A stretch of 64,000 nucleotides of DNA from Heloderma charlesbogerti (GCA_026122225.1 JANEZZ010001492.1:496001-560000); one strand, 5' to 3'. Counted from the first letter of the stretch, positions 42,602 through 54,133 are shown. Numbers and translations are program-made. Notes: generated by a model not told the origin, from the letters alone.

Positions 42602-44252
42602 CAGTCAGGGCCAAAAATATTGGAACAAGGATAACTGTTTTGGCAGTTGGCCTCTGTACACCACCACATTGAAGTTGAAACACACCCAGATGGGAGCGAA
42701 GTCAGGACTTTCAGCTGTAATTCAAGGGGTTTGACAAAAGTGGGGCACTAACCATTCAGGAGGTACAGCCAGTGGCATACACACACACCCATCGTTGGTG
42801 GCTCATAAGTAATGGAACGAATGGCTGACAAGCAGCTGCATGGCCAGGTGTGGCCTGTTTCCTGGGTACACCATGACCAATCAAGCAGATGAAAGGCCTG
42901 GAGGTAGTTCTGAGTGTTACATTTGCATTTGGTAGCTGTTCACCGGAACTCCCAACATGAGGTCCAAAGAGGTGTCCATGCGAGTGAAGGAAGCCATCAT
43001 TAGGCTGAGGAAACAAAATAAACCCATCAGAGAGATAGCAAAAACAGTGGGAGTGGCTGATACAACAGTCTGGAACATCCTGAAAAAGAAGGAATGAACT
43101 GGCAAGTTCAGCAACAGCAAAAGGCCTGGAAGACCACGGAAGACAACTAAAGTGGATGACCACATAATTCTGCTCATGGTGAAGAGCAACCCTTTCACAA
43201 CATCTAGCCAGGTCAAGAATGCTCTTGTGGAGGTAGGCATGTCATTGTCAACATCTACAGTCAAGAGACAGCTTTATGAATGTAAATTCAGAGGCTTCAC
43301 AACAAGGTATAAACCACTGGTAACACTCAAGAAAAGAAAGGCCAGATTAGCCTTTGCCAGCAAACACCTAAAAAAGCCTGCCCAGTTCTGCAATAAAATT
43401 CTTTGGACTGATAAAAACCAAGATGAACTTGTACCAGAATGATGGGAAGAGAAAAGTATGGAGAAGGAAAGGAACAGCTCATGATCCAAAGCATACCACA
43501 TCATCTGTCAAACATGGTGGAGGCAGTGTTATGGCATGGGCATGTATGGCTGCCAATGGAACCGGGTCACTGGTGTTTATTGATGACCTGACTGCTGAGA
43601 AAAGCAGCAGGATGAATTCTGAAGTGTATAGGGCTATACTTTCTGCTCAGATTCAGCCGAATGCTGCCAAACTGATAGGATGCAGCTTCATATCGCAGAT
43701 GGATAATGACCCAAAACATACAGCAAAAGCTAGCCAAGAGTTTCGCAAGGCAAAGAAGTGGGATGTTCTTCAATGGCCAACTCAGTCACCTGATCTCAAC
43801 CCAATAGAGCACGCTTTTCACTTACTGAAGACAAGACTGAAGGCAGAAAGACCCACAAAGAAGCAGCAGCTGACGGCAGCTGCAGTAAAGGCCTGGCAAA
43901 GCATCTCAAGGGAGGAAACTCAGCATTTGGTCATGTCCATGGGTTCCAGACTTCAGGCAGTCACTGACTGCAAAGGATTTTCATCCAGGTATTAAAGGCA
44001 ATCCTTAAGTTTGAAATGATGTTGGTTTGTTCCATTACTTATGAGCCATCAATGATGGGGGTGGTGGTGTATGCCACTGGCTGTACTTCCTGAATGGTTA
44101 GTGCCCCACTTTTGTCAAACCCCTTGAATTACTGCTGAAAGTCCTGACTTCGCTCCCATCTGGGTATGTTCCCTTTCATCTTCATTGTGGTGGCGTACAG
44201 AGGCCAACTGCCAAAACAGTTATCCTTGTTCCATTATTTCTGGCCCTGACTG
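42602..44252 (+). mobile_element. Tc1/mariner transposon B
   Basis: 1,651 bp with inverted repeats of about 220 bp (42,602-42,820; 44,027-44,252), ends CAGTCAGGGCC / GGCCCTGACTG, and TA duplications at 42,600-42,601 and 44,253-44,254. The inner repeat TAATGGAACGAATGG / TTGTTCCATTACTTA gives the IR/DR layout. Different family from transposon A. Confidence 0.95.
42957..43995 (+). pseudogene. Tc1 transposase (DD34E type), two lesions
   Basis: The ATG at 42,957 opens a helix-turn-helix region (KPIREIAKTVGVADTTVWN). A TGA at 43,095 stops it at codon 47. The frame continues to LWTDKNQDE (first Asp) and ends at 43,440. A second frame (43,423-43,995) carries VKHGGGSVMAWACMAANG, QMDNDPKHTAK (second Asp) and SPDLNPIEHAF (Glu). 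One nonsense change and one shift separate it from an intact enzyme, so it is inactive. Confidence 0.92.
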
Positions 44253-44296
44253 TAGTAGAGGTCTATAAAATTATACATGGTGTGGAGAATGTGGAT

Positions 44297-46465
44297 TGTT
44301 GTTGTTGTTCAGTCGTTCAGTTGTGTCCAACTCTTCATGACCCCATGGACCATAGCACGCCAGGCCTTCCTGTCCTGCGCTCTCTCCCGGAGCATGCTCA
44401 AGTCCATATTCATTGCATCAGTGATGCTATCTAGCCATCTCATCCTCTTCCATCCCCTTCTCCTTTTGCCTTCAGTCTTTCCCAGCATCAGGGTCTTTTC
44501 CAGGGAGTTTTCTCTTCGCATTAGGTGGCCAAAATATGTGAGCTTAAGCATCTGTCCTTCCAATGAGCAGTCAGGGTTGATTTCCTTTAGGATGGACTGA
44601 TTTGACCTCCTTGCAGTCCAGGGGACTCGTAAGAGTCTTCTCCAGCACCACAGTTCGAAAGCATCAATTTTTCGGCGCTCAGCCTTCCTTATAGTCCAGC
44701 TCTCACAGCCATACATTACTACTGGGAAAACCATAGCTTTGATTAGACGGACCTTTGTCGGCAAGGTGATGTCTCTGCTTCTTACTATGCTGTCTAGGTT
44801 TGCCATAGCTTTCCTCCCAAGGAGCAAGCATCTTTTAATTTCATGGCTACAGTCACCGTCTGCAGTGATCTTGGAGTCCAAGAAAATAAAATTTGTCACT
44901 GCTTCCATTTCTTCCCCTTCTATATGCCAGAAAGTGATGGGGCCAGATGCCATGATCTTAGTTTTTTTAATGCTGAGTTTCAAAACAGCTTTTGCACTCT
45001 CCACTTTCACCCTCAACAAGAGGCTCTTGAGATCCTCTTCACTTTCTGCCATTAGGGTGGTATCGTCTGCATATCTGAGGTTGTTGATAATTCTCCCGGG
45101 AATCTTAATTCCGACCTGTGATTCATCCAACCCCGCGTTTCTCATGATGTACTCTGCATATAAGTTAAATAAGCAGGGCGACAATATGCAGCCTTGTCGT
45201 ACTCCTTTCCCAATTTGGAACCAATCGGTTGTTCCATGTCTGGTTCTCACTGTTGCTTCTTGACCCTCGTACAGGTTTCTCAGGAGACAGGTAAGGTGGT
45301 CTGGTACTCCCATCTCTTTAGAATTTGCCACAGTTTGTTGTGATCCACACAATCAAAGGCTTTAGCATAGTCAATGAAGCAGAAATAGATGTTTTTCTGG
45401 AGTTCTCTTGCTTTCTCCATGATCCAGCGAATGTTGGCGATTTGATCTCTAGTTCCTCTGCCTCTTCGAAACCCAGCTTGTACTTCCGGTAGTTCTCGGT
45501 TCGCATACTGCTGAAGCCGAGCTTGTAGGATTTTGAGCATAACCTTGCTGGTATGTGAAATGAGCGCAATTGTACGGTAGTTTGAACACTCTTTGGCATT
45601 GCCCTTCTTTGGAACTGGAATGTAAACTGACCTTTTCCAGTCTTGTGGCCACTGTTGAGTGTTCCAAATTTGTTGGCATATTGCGTGCAGCACTTTAACA
45701 GCAACATCTTTTAGGATTTTAAATAGCTCAGCTGGGATACTGTCATCTCCGCTAGCTTTGTTGTTAGTAATGCTTCCTAAGGCCCACTTGACTTCACTCT
45801 CAAGGATGTCCGGCTCAAGTTCAGTGACCGCACTATCATGGCTATCAGGGACATTAAGATCTTTCCTGTATAGTTCTTCTGTGTAATCTTTCCACCTCTT
45901 CTTAATCTCATCTGCTTCTGTTAGGTCCCCGCCTTCTTTGTCTTTCATCATGCCCATCTTTGCACAAAATGTTCCCTTGAGATCTCCGATTTTCTTGAAG
46001 AGATCTCTAGTCTTTCCCATTCTATTGTTTTCCTCAATTTCTTTGCATTGTTCATTTAAGACGGCCTTCTTGTCTCTCCTTGCTATTCTCTGGAACTCTG
46101 CATTCAGTTGGATATATCTTCCCCTTTCTCCCTTGCTTTTCGCTGCCCTTCTTTCGTGAGCTACTTGTAAAGCCTCCTCAGACAGCCACTTGGCTTTCTT
46201 GCATTTCTTTTTCTTTGGGATGGATGTAGTTGCTGCCTCCTGAACAATGTTACGGACCTCCGTCCATAGTTCCTCAGGCACTCTGTCTATCAGGTCTAAT
46301 CCCTGAAATCTATTCGTCACCTCCACTGTATATTCATAAGGGATATGATTTAGGTCATACCTGAATGGTTTAGTGGTTTTCCCTACGTTCTTCAATTTAA
46401 GCCGAAATTTTGCAACAAGAAGCTCATGATCTGAGCCACAGTCAGCTCCAGGTCTTGTTTTTATG
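44297..46465 (-). mobile_element. Bov-B LINE copy 4, 5'-truncated
   Basis: 2,169 bp on the minus strand, flanked by a 13-bp duplication GGAGAATGTGGAT (44,284-44,296 and 46,466-46,478). The low-coordinate end is the (AAC)n-type 3' end. It lies in the CR1 LINE. Confidence 0.95.
44309..46465 (-). pseudogene. Bov-B reverse transcriptase, one frameshift
   Basis: The minus strand is open from inside the endonuclease end (SDHELLVAKFRLKLKNVGKT) through GFRRGRGTRDQ and FIDYAKAFDCVDHNKLWQIL to about 45,310. A shift there moves the frame; the second part (45,352-44,309, 347 codons) has VRQGCILSPCLFNLYAEYIM and NNLRYADDTTLMAES through to the natural C-terminus (MKSWTQLND). Least damaged RT of the four copies. 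Confidence 0.9.
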
Positions 46466-46904
46466 GGAGAATGTGGATAGGGAAACATTTTTCTCCCTCT
46501 CTCAAAATACTAGAACCTGGGGTCATCCTATGAAACTGACTGGTGGGAGATTCAGGACAGATAAAAGGAAGCACTTCTTCACACAGCACGTAGTTGAACT
46601 ATGGAATTTGCTACTACAGGAAGTAATGATGGCCACCAATTTGGATGGCTTTAAAAGGGGGTTGGACAAATCCCGGAGGAGAAGGCTATCAGTGGCTATT
46701 GGTCCTGATGGCTGTGTGCTATCCCCAGTTCCAGAGGCAGTGAGCCTATGTACACCAGTTGCTGAGGAACATGGGTGGGAGGGTGCTGTTGCACTCATGC
46801 CTTGCTTGTGGGTACCTGGTCGACAGCTGGTTGGCCACTGTGTGAACAGAATGCTGAACTAGATGGACCCTTGGTCTGATCCAGCATGGCTTTTCTTATG
46901 TTAA

Positions 46905-46972
46905 AATCTTTACTCAAAAATAAATCCTTTGTTCTCCCAAGTAAGTGTGCATAGGATTCCAGCCTTGGGCAA
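46905..46972. repeat. S-family MITE fragment
   Basis: TTACTCAAAAATAAATCC and AAGTGTGCATAGGATTCCAGCC match the S family. After it, to 47,340, nothing is recognised. Confidence 0.5.
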
Positions 46973-47341
46973 CAAGTATGAGACCCAAAGTGCATCTGAA
47001 TCATCAAAAGATTCAGATGCCTGAGATTTGGAGAATGGGAGTTTGACTTTACTAATAACTTGTAAGAAACTCGAAAGGCCTGGATGGAACAGCATGGAAC
47101 AGCACTTCATTTTCGGTGCTTTCCTCAGGCTGGCTGAACAGGTTTTGTGGGCAGATTCTGGGCGATATGGCAAGAATCTAGTCCAGAATTTGGTACACAG
47201 TTATATGCATGGTTTTAAATTACTTTTGTGAACTTTACGATAGAAACTAGCAAAACACAAGGCTTTGAGAGCCCTCGTTCTAGGTACTGCATTACAGTCT
47301 CTGTCGCATCTTTGCTTCCTCCTTTAAGTTAATATTTATTA

Positions 47342-47705
47342 CTTTAAGTTAATATTTATTAATGTTTATTTATTTATTACATTTCTCAAAAAAATAGTAA
47401 TTGTCAGATAAAAACAAGATAAAAATAGCAATGGAATGTGATAAAACTAAAAATAAAACCAGTAATGGGGGTGAAACAGTGCAAAAATCTAAAGCACTAA
47501 AAACAGATTTCTAAAATGCCTGGGAAGATCTTTTTTTTTTAAAGGTCTCCACCTGGGCTGGAAAGACTGTAATGTAGCCGCCAAGCAAGCCTCCCTGCGG
47601 AGGGCATTCCACCAATGCAGTGCCACCAATGAAAAGGCCCTCTCTCTTGTGGCCCACCTTGTTGGTTAGAAAGTACCTTTGTGAGTTACAGAATGTCACC
47701 ATTTA
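47342..47705 (-). mobile_element. L2-type LINE 3' fragment
   Basis: (TTTA)n tail, AT-rich 3' UTR, then TCTCCACCTGGGCTGG and GGAGGGCATTCCACCA, minus-strand remnants of the L2 C-terminus. Confidence 0.65.
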
Positions 47706-47744
47706 GTGGCAGGCAGTACTTTACCAGCAAATAGATTCAAAAAT

Positions 47745-47905
47745 CAAGAACACAATCCAGCCAAAATCAAAGCACTTCTGTCCCACTGATTTCAAAGGGA
47801 GAATTAGGCTGTGATTGCACTTTCCTGGGTGTAAGCCCCATTGAACTCAGGGGAACTTACTTCTGAGAAGACAGGTACAGAATTGCATTGTTATGCTGCA
47901 ATCCT
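47745..47905. repeat. S-family MITE, two overlapping copies
   Basis: ACACAATCCAGCC..AGGCTGTGATTGCAC, then GTAAGCCCCATTGAACTCAG..GAATTGCATTGTTA and TGCTGCAATCCTAC. Short inverted ends. Confidence 0.5.
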
Positions 47906-48177
47906 ACATGCATCTCAGAAGTGCCAAAACAACCAACTGTTACCATATCCAATTTCAGTAATTCAAGTAATGGCATCACTCAAATCCCAGAGGGATTGGT
48001 TACAACAATAAAAAGGAATCGCTCTTGTGCTACCTTAAAAACTAACGGATTTATTGGGACACAAACTTTCAAGCCCAATCCACGAAAGTTTATGTCATAA
48101 TAAGATAACCTTTTCTCCCACAACACTAGAATTCATGTCACCCAATGAAATGGATGGGTGGGCAACTTGGCAAGAAA

Positions 48178-48225
48178 AAAAGGACTTTTCTGTCTAAAGA
48201 TGCATAAAATTGCACCCTGAATCTG
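48178..48225. repeat. A-family MITE half
   Basis: GGACTTTTCTGTCTAAAGATGC..AAATTGCACCCTGA is the right arm alone. Confidence 0.5.
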
Positions 48226-48319
48226 TCAATGGCCATTGGCCTAGTTATCATGGCCAAATGGAAGCACCATGTTCAGATGTAGTATGCATAAGCACGTAAC
48301 TGAATACCAGTGGCGGGTT

Positions 48320-48620
48320 GTGTTTGTAGCAACAATAGTAGAGGACTACTGCCTTTATGTCCTGCTTGCAAACTTCCTGGAGGCATCTATTTGGTCACTC
48401 AGGGAAGTAGGATGCTGGACTAGATATTTATTTATTAATAGATGTATAAACTGCCTTTGACAGAATATTGCCCTCACATAGTGGCATACAGATAATTCCA
48501 TCACCAGAACATAACGATATATGAAACCATCAAAGTAGAACCCCTGTTACATCCCCTACCCAAAATGGGCAGTAACCTAGTCAACAAAGCAATTAATAAA
48601 ATACAGATTGAAACAAAAAT
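48320..48620. mobile_element. CR1 3' scrap followed by L2 tail
   Basis: 48,345-48,426 (CCTGGAGGCATCTATTTGG, GATGCTGGACTAGATAT) matches CR1 3' UTR. From 48,424 a (TTTA)n and TAAACTGCCTTTGAC begin an L2-type 3' end on the minus strand, continuing after a MITE to about 49,000. Confidence 0.5.
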
Positions 48621-48623
48621 GTC

Positions 48624-48760
48624 TTAGGGTGCAACCATATGCTTTTTTAGACAGAAAAAGTCCTACAATTCCCAGCATGCCCCAGTCAGCATGGCTGGCT
48701 GGAGGAATGCTGGGAGTTGTAAGACTGTTCTGTCTACATATGCATAGGATTGTGCTCTTA
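48624..48760. repeat. Palindromic MITE (A family)
   Basis: TTAGGGTGCAACCATATGC to GCATAGGATTGTGCTCTTA, with GACAGAAAAAGTCCTACAA facing TTGTAAGACTGTTCTGTC. Inserted in an L2 fragment. Confidence 0.8.
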
Positions 48761-49000
48761 AAGAGTTTTCTTAAAAACCAACAGTGAAGTGGCCATATAT
48801 AGTTTCTGGGGATGAGAATCCCACAAGTGCAGGGCCACCACCAAAAAGGCCTTGGACCAACTTGACATCTCTTACCTACAGACCAGAGAGCAGGGCTCAG
48901 AAGTTGACCTTACATCTAGGGCAACTTCTTACAAGAGAGACTTTCGGCCTGATCCAGCCATGGTGTAGCAGACCCAGGGCTCACAGGGATGCAGCACTTC

Positions 49001-49377
49001 TTTATTAGAAGGGACACTGATGTCATCTGCCAACCTCCTTAGAATTCCAGGTTCCCTCTGAGTTTAGATGCAGTTCTCACAGTGCCTGAGAGGAAATGAA
49101 TTTTTCCAACAACAATAGATTGTTCCCTGTTGGAATGCAAAGCATTCTAGGGTGGCTTGGTCTCGAATGGGTAATTAAAATCCATTGGCTTTACCGAAGG
49201 CCTCTTCCTGGTGGAGGTAAAATTGCTAGAACTGGTTTGTTGACATGGATCTACACAGCTACCTGAATTGCTGGACTCTTCGTGGGGTGCGGCTGCGGCA
49301 ACTGTCATGAGGAGTGCCTGCACTTCCAACATTTACCACTATACTGCTGTCCAGCGGAGCTTTTCTGAACTGGTTAG
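49001..49377. other. No gene recognised
   Basis: Unique-looking sequence; chance frames only. Confidence 0.4.
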
Positions 49378-49462
49378 GCTGCAAACCTATACCCATTTAC
49401 CTGGGAGTATGACCCAATCAGACTTACTTCTGAGCAGACATGTATAGGATTGCACTTAATCA
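49378..49462. repeat. Short MITE (S family)
   Basis: GGCTGCAAACCTATACCC to TATAGGATTGCACTTAA with ACTTACTTCTGAGCAGACATG. Confidence 0.6.
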
Positions 49463-49554
49463 ACCTTGTTGCAACTGGCGAAGTGGGCTGTAATCCACGA
49501 AAGCTCATGCCGTGATAAAAAGTGATAGCCTTTAACATGCGACTAGTCTTCCCT

Positions 49555-49666
49555 AGCTTAGGGCTCTCCAGATGTGTTGAACCACAACTCCCATCACCCC
49601 CAGCCAATTTAACTGATGGTTAAATTCCAGCCAGTGTTTTATGGATGCTTTTGCTTTTACTGTATT

Positions 49667-49709
<43 letters not shown>

Positions 49710-49810
49710 TTGTTATACACTGGTGCAGTTTATAAATTGTATAATAACAATATCGGGGGATGGGAGTTGTAGTCCAACATATCTGGAGAACGCCCAGTTA
49801 CAGAAGGCTG
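49555..49810. repeat. B-family MITE split by an L2 tail and (TA)n
   Basis: The left arm GGGCTCTCCAGATGTGTTG..CAACTCCCATCACC (to about 49,612) and the right arm GGATGGGAGTTGTAGTCC..CTGGAGAACGCCC (from 49,758) pair. Between them lies a probable L2 3' end (TTTTATGGATGC) and a (TA)n run at 49,669-49,706. Confidence 0.6.
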
Positions 49811-49925
49811 CGTTAGACGCTTGATTATTCTTCATACACCTTTGAAGGGCCACAAGCGTTTTGTTTTTGAACGAGGCTTCTAAATAAACTTCTCGCCGCG
49901 GGCATCACCTCAGGCCTCCTCCTTG

Positions 49926-50039
49926 GCTCGGATTTCGGTGGGGCTGTAAAATCCATTCTGGGTTTCATTCAGAACTCTAGTTCTGGCTGGTTCTGAATGA
50001 AACCCAGAATGGGATTCGCAGCCCCACCGAAATCCGAGC
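49926..50039. repeat. 50-bp inverted repeat beside CpG-rich block
   Basis: Arm 1 (49,926-49,975, starting GCTCGGATTTCGGTGGGGC) and arm 2 (49,990-50,039, ending CCCCACCGAAATCCGAGC) are inverted copies with about four mismatches, separated by 14 bases. It lies directly upstream of the CpG-rich block. It may be a small palindromic MITE; no second copy is in the window. Confidence 0.85.
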
Positions 50040-50560
50040 TACCAGCCTCTACTACCCTTATCCTCACGCGGGCAAAGAGCGACTAGCGGCCGAGCCCGCG
50101 CTCTTCCCGGGCTCTACCGACAAGCCCCGGCTCTTGCGCCCGCCCTGGGGACGTCCCCGGCCCTTTGCCAAGGCCTTGGTCTTGGCGCAAACGTGCTCCG
50201 GTGACGGAGGCGCTGCAGCTCCGCCTCTCGCCGGCGATCACGTGGAGAGGCAGCGGCTTAGTCCGTGGTCGGGGTTGGCCCGCTGCTGGTGTGTTTGTGG
50301 GTTGTACGGCTCCGTGTTGGGAACCCGCCGTGATCTCGGGCTGTTGTTCTATTCTCCTTGCGGCCGCGAAGCGTCGTTCTAACAAGTCGGGGAGCAACAG
50401 CGAAGAGGAGCAGCCGGCCGGGTAAGTCCCGGAGGCGTCCTTGAGGAATCCTTTGCGGTTGGCAGGGAGGGAACGAAGGAGGGAAAGGCGGAGGGAGGGC
50501 GAGCAGAAGCGCCGTGGGTTTGCCCGTCTTCTTGCGCGGTTTCGGTTTCTATGGGGATAC
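50040..50560. promoter_or_regulatory. CpG-rich block, putative promoter
   Basis: Dense CpG and GC-rich content (CCCGGGC, GCGGCCGCGAAGCG, GATCACGTGG E-box-like) in an otherwise AT-rich window. It contains the donor at 50,422. On vertebrate precedent this is the best candidate for a gene start, and transcription could run either way. There is no TATA box. Part of the window's only host-promoter-like signal. Confidence 0.6.
50280..50421 (+). other. Putative first exon ending at a consensus donor
   Basis: CCGGCCGG|GTAAGT at 50,421/50,422 is a strong donor. One frame before it reads AAAKRRSNKSGSNSEEEQPAG, of protein-like composition, but I find no ATG in any frame between 50,041 and the donor. 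The exon would therefore be 5' untranslated, use a non-AUG start, or have its ATG elsewhere. The start position is a guess. Confidence 0.35.
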
Positions 50561-50577
50561 GTAGCTTGTGGCACAAG

Positions 50578-50700
50578 AGCCTTCCCAAACCGAGGCCTTC
50601 CAGATGCTTCAGACTACAACTCTCACCATCCCTGGCCATGCTGGCTGGGGATGATGGGAATTGCAGTTTAAAAACCAACAACACCCGGTTTAGGAAGGCT
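50578..50700. repeat. Palindromic MITE (B-like)
   Basis: AGCCTTCCCAAACCGAGGCC and GGTTTAGGAAGGCT are inverted ends; CTACAACTCTCACCATCC faces GGATGATGGGAATTGCAG. Confidence 0.75.
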
Positions 50701-51954
50701 GTTGTATTAGATCGCCAACCTCTGGGGTGGGCGTGGGAGTCGTTACCCTTCCACACGCGGGTTTTAACAATCAGGAATGATTCCCATCGCCGCTGCCTCC
50801 CGGCCGCCGCATGTCCCTGGGTTTGGTCCTGGCTCTTCGCCGCTACCGGTGCCGGCGCCTTAAAGGATAGAGACCTTTTGCCCGCCCTAAATGCGCGTAG
50901 GGCAGGGGCAGCTTTTTCGTGGAGCGCTGAGATCTTAAGTCGTCCCAGTGAAGCGATCTTGTGGTTTTCTTTCTCTTGGGGGTCTTATTTCAAACGCGTT
51001 GCTTGCACCGAGGGCGAAAAGGTTAATAATGAACGAGAACAATAAAAGAGAGAGAGAGAGAGAGAGAGAAATAATAAATACTTCTGTTTCTCCTCCGGGA
51101 GCGTCTCGATGTAATGTCGCTGTAATTCATCACCCATCTGGATTATGGCCCTTTAGTGTTTGTGCGCCAGCCCGCGGACATGTCCTGGATTTCTCACAGC
51201 TTGACACTGATGAAAATCGGCCCGTTTGAGGCGACGCGAAAATTGTATGTCTTGGGTTTGATGTGTGAGGGGACAGTTTCACAAATAAGCCATCCCTTGA
51301 TGCTCCAGTAATCGTATGATGAACCAGTGTCCTCTCCCACCGCCCCCCACCTCTTTTTCCCTGTTGATTTTATCAGGATAAAACGTAGAGGAAACACAAC
51401 ATCTTGATTGAAGATTAAAAAAAAAATCAGATCCATAGAAAGCAGTCACATTCTTATTTGATACTAAAAGCTCAACATAATAAAACAAACACTGGGTTGT
51501 ATCCAATGTTGGTCCTACTTAGAGTACACCCATTGAAAGGAGTAGAACTTAAGTTAGACTAACATTGGATACAACCCACTAATACAAACTATCACAGTAC
51601 AAATGGGTCATCTGGAGGAATGAAAAGTAAGTGACCCTAACTATCCAAATATTAAAACAAATGAATGGCAATGTCCAATCAAGATTTAGTATATGAGTTT
51701 AAACTTAAAGGGAGAGGAAATAGCCCGTTCTTGAGATTCTAGATAGGGAGGAGCAGAAACTAGGTCCAAAGAAAAGAGCTCAGCTTATTGGGATGATGTG
51801 CTTCCGTGACCCTGCTTTTAAATTTCTCTGTCTCTAATAGATCCATACTAACACAATTGGGAGAGGAGAGCTCTGTGCAGATCTTCACATTGTGTTCTGT
51901 GGATATGGGTGGTGGGGGAGCACAACTGTAGTGATTGACTTTCTCCAGGTACTC
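50701..51954. other. No gene recognised; (AG)n and a palindrome
   Basis: (AG)n at 51,044-51,068. 51,493-51,582 is a palindrome with ends GGGTTGTATCCAATGTTGG and TAACATTGGATACAACCCA, a separate small MITE type. The rest is unassigned. Confidence 0.5.
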
Positions 51955-52835
51955 CCACTGAAGGAGGTGAGGCAGGTGCCTACTATGGAGATGGCCTTTT
52001 CAGTGGTGGCACCCAGTTGTGGAATGCTCTCTCCAGAAAGACTCCCCTGTTACCTATGTTGTGGTCTTTTCAGCACCACAGGAGAAGACCTTTTTATTTT
52101 CCCAGGCTTTGTAGTCCTTCCGTTTTAAAAATGGGGTTAGTTCGTTTTTAGATCTTTGCACCACTGCTGGCTTTTACCCTGATTTTTTAACTTCACTTTT
52201 ATTCTGTTTTAAACTTAAGGAGTTGGATCTAGGATCTGCCTTCCATGGGAGGAAGAGATCTTCTGTGAGATGAAGGGCTCTGCTTGTGAAAGGTCCCACT
52301 TCTTTGGGATACTCTCTCCCTCTCTCTCTCCCCCCATGCCTCATTCAGGAGGGGCTCCTGAATGTATTGCATTTTCAGGAGCCTGGAGGGGCTGCCAGGT
52401 GAAGAACAGGGTGGGGAAGTTCACTTTGCATGGTGCAGTTGATGTAGTGTAAATCTGGATCCAACCCAAGGTTTTTTTTTAATATTATGCTTTAGAGAGC
52501 CAGTGTGGTGCAGTGGCGAGAGTGTTGGACTGGGAGCCGGGAGATACGGGTTCTAGTCCCCACTTGGCCATGGAAGCTCACTGGGTGACTTTGGGCCAGT
52601 CACGGACTCTCAGCCCAGCCTACCTCACAGGGTTGTTGTTGTGAGGATAAAATGGAGGAGGAGGAGGATAATGTAAGCCGCCTTGGGTTCCTTGCAAGAG
52701 GAAAAAAGGCGGGGTATAAATGCAATAAATAAATAAATAAATTTACTGTGTTATTATATTTTATGGTTTCACGTTTTGTTTTGTGAACCGCCCAGAGAGC
52801 TTCTGCTACTTGGCGGTATAGAAATGTAATAATGC
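51955..52835 (+). mobile_element. L2-type LINE 3' part, split by a SINE
   Basis: 51,975-52,080 encodes the C-terminal AFSVVAP motif (compare 62 kb) with a shift after it, then 3' UTR to about 52,490. After the SINE the 3' end (GTGAACCGCCCAGAGAGC..GCGGTATAGAAATGTAATAA) follows to about 52,835. Confidence 0.7.
52494..52741 (+). mobile_element. tRNA-type SINE
   Basis: GAGAGCCAGTGTGGTGCAG head, GGTTCTAGTCC, GGTGACTTTGGGCCAGTCAC, ending (AAAT)n. Lies in an L2 3' UTR. Confidence 0.9.
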
Positions 52836-53438
52836 AGTGTAGAAATGTAACTTCCTCTGGCCTGGATTTTCATGTGTTCAGTTGAATTTCTGTATTGCGC
52901 CTACATGTGCACAATTGTATGCTTAGGGCTCTTTCTGTAGTGGGTTCAGTTGAAGGCCCTCACAGCTTAAAAGAATGCGTGAGGAGAGCACGTGTGTTAG
53001 CCCTGCCCCTGGAGCAGTGCCTGGTCACTCCTGTCAACATGCACATAAGGTGGCTGCACATGAGGTACGCATGAGAAGGGGCCGCACTCATTCACTAACA
53101 TGCACACATAGAACGTCTCGGCGGGGGGGCAATTCTGATTGGCTCATGATCCCCCCCCCATGTGGAGGAGCTCTATGCACATACATTTGTATGCATGTAG
53201 GACCCCTTCCCACACTTGTCAAATGTGAGGGGGTCATGACTGGTTCACATGTCAGCTGCAGCAGGGGTGGCTGCTGCGTGTGACCCTACTTTGAACACCT
53301 CTTGTGCTATTGGGAACCCTGGCGAGCACGGTTTCTGATTGCAAGGAGAGATCCTTATGCGTGTGCATAGACTCAATAGAGAGGCTCAGCTGAACACACA
53401 GAAGTTCCCCCTACACATATTCACTGTACACCAGCTAC
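52836..53438. other. No gene recognised
   Basis: Contains several inverted CATGTGC/GCACATG words at 52,900-53,260 that may be a decayed palindromic element. No coding signal. Confidence 0.35.
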
Positions 53439-53799
53439 CAGGGGTGTAGAACCTCAGGCTTGGGGGCCACATCCATCCTTCTGTGTTTCCCAATCTGGCT
53501 GTCAGGGGTTCTCCAGAAGGCCATTCCCCTTCTCCTGGTTTCACCACTTTTTGGCCAACCAGTGATGGTTTGGCTGTTTCCCAGCTTTTGTGCAATTTTT
53601 TCTCCATTCGAAAGGCTGAACTGCCTCCCCTAAGACTTAGTTACTGGCAGTAAGAGCTTTAGGCTAAAATATGCTGATGTTCTTGGTTTTTTGTCCCACC
53701 CCTTTTTCCTTTGGCCCTACCCACCAGTGGAAGGCAGCCCCTGAGAGCTTCTCCAAAATAGTACTCTGTCCTCAGGTTGAAAGAGGTTCTGCACCCCTG
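53439..53799. mobile_element. Non-autonomous hAT element (MITE)
   Basis: CAGGGGTGTAGAACCTCAGG to GAGGTTCTGCACCCCTG, same interior as 34,306. The flanks no longer show an 8-bp duplication, so it is an older copy. Confidence 0.85.
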
Positions 53800-54133
53800 C
53801 TGGAAGTGGTTTGGACTGTGCTTAGGTGACTTCCACTTACTGGGCAGAGTTTGGCAACTGGCAATAAACAAAGCTAAATTCTCCATGTGGATATAAGGGG
53901 TTGTCCAAAGGTAAAAGGTTAAGCAAAACAACTCTAGTATCTTGAGCAACTGGGCAGCGTAAAATGAGAATGCAAACTTGCAATAATTTACCAAAAAGCT
54001 CTCTTAGCACAGGTGATACATGCTAGCTGACCAGTCATTTCTGACAGTGGGAGCTAGATGGCATGTGAATTATGTGCAATTTAGACAGCACTGCACCTCA
54101 GCAACTAATACGTTTACATCTCATCTCTTACAG

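Larger units (their letters stand above)
42075..46905 (+). mobile_element. CR1 LINE, 5'-truncated, twice interrupted
   Basis: 42,075-42,599 encodes the C-terminal part of a CR1 reverse transcriptase. Sequence resumes at 44,253-44,296 and again at 46,479-46,905 with the last coding segment and 3' UTR (ending CTTATGTT). The interruptions are a Tc1 element (42,602-44,252) and a Bov-B (44,297-46,465), each with its own target duplication. Joining the outer pieces gives a continuous CR1 order. Confidence 0.9.

Noticed and set aside
50083..50574. 163-codon minus-strand frame in the CpG-rich block
   Set aside because: Arg/Pro/Ala-rich composition expected from GC-rich DNA. No ATG context or domain; treated as a chance frame.
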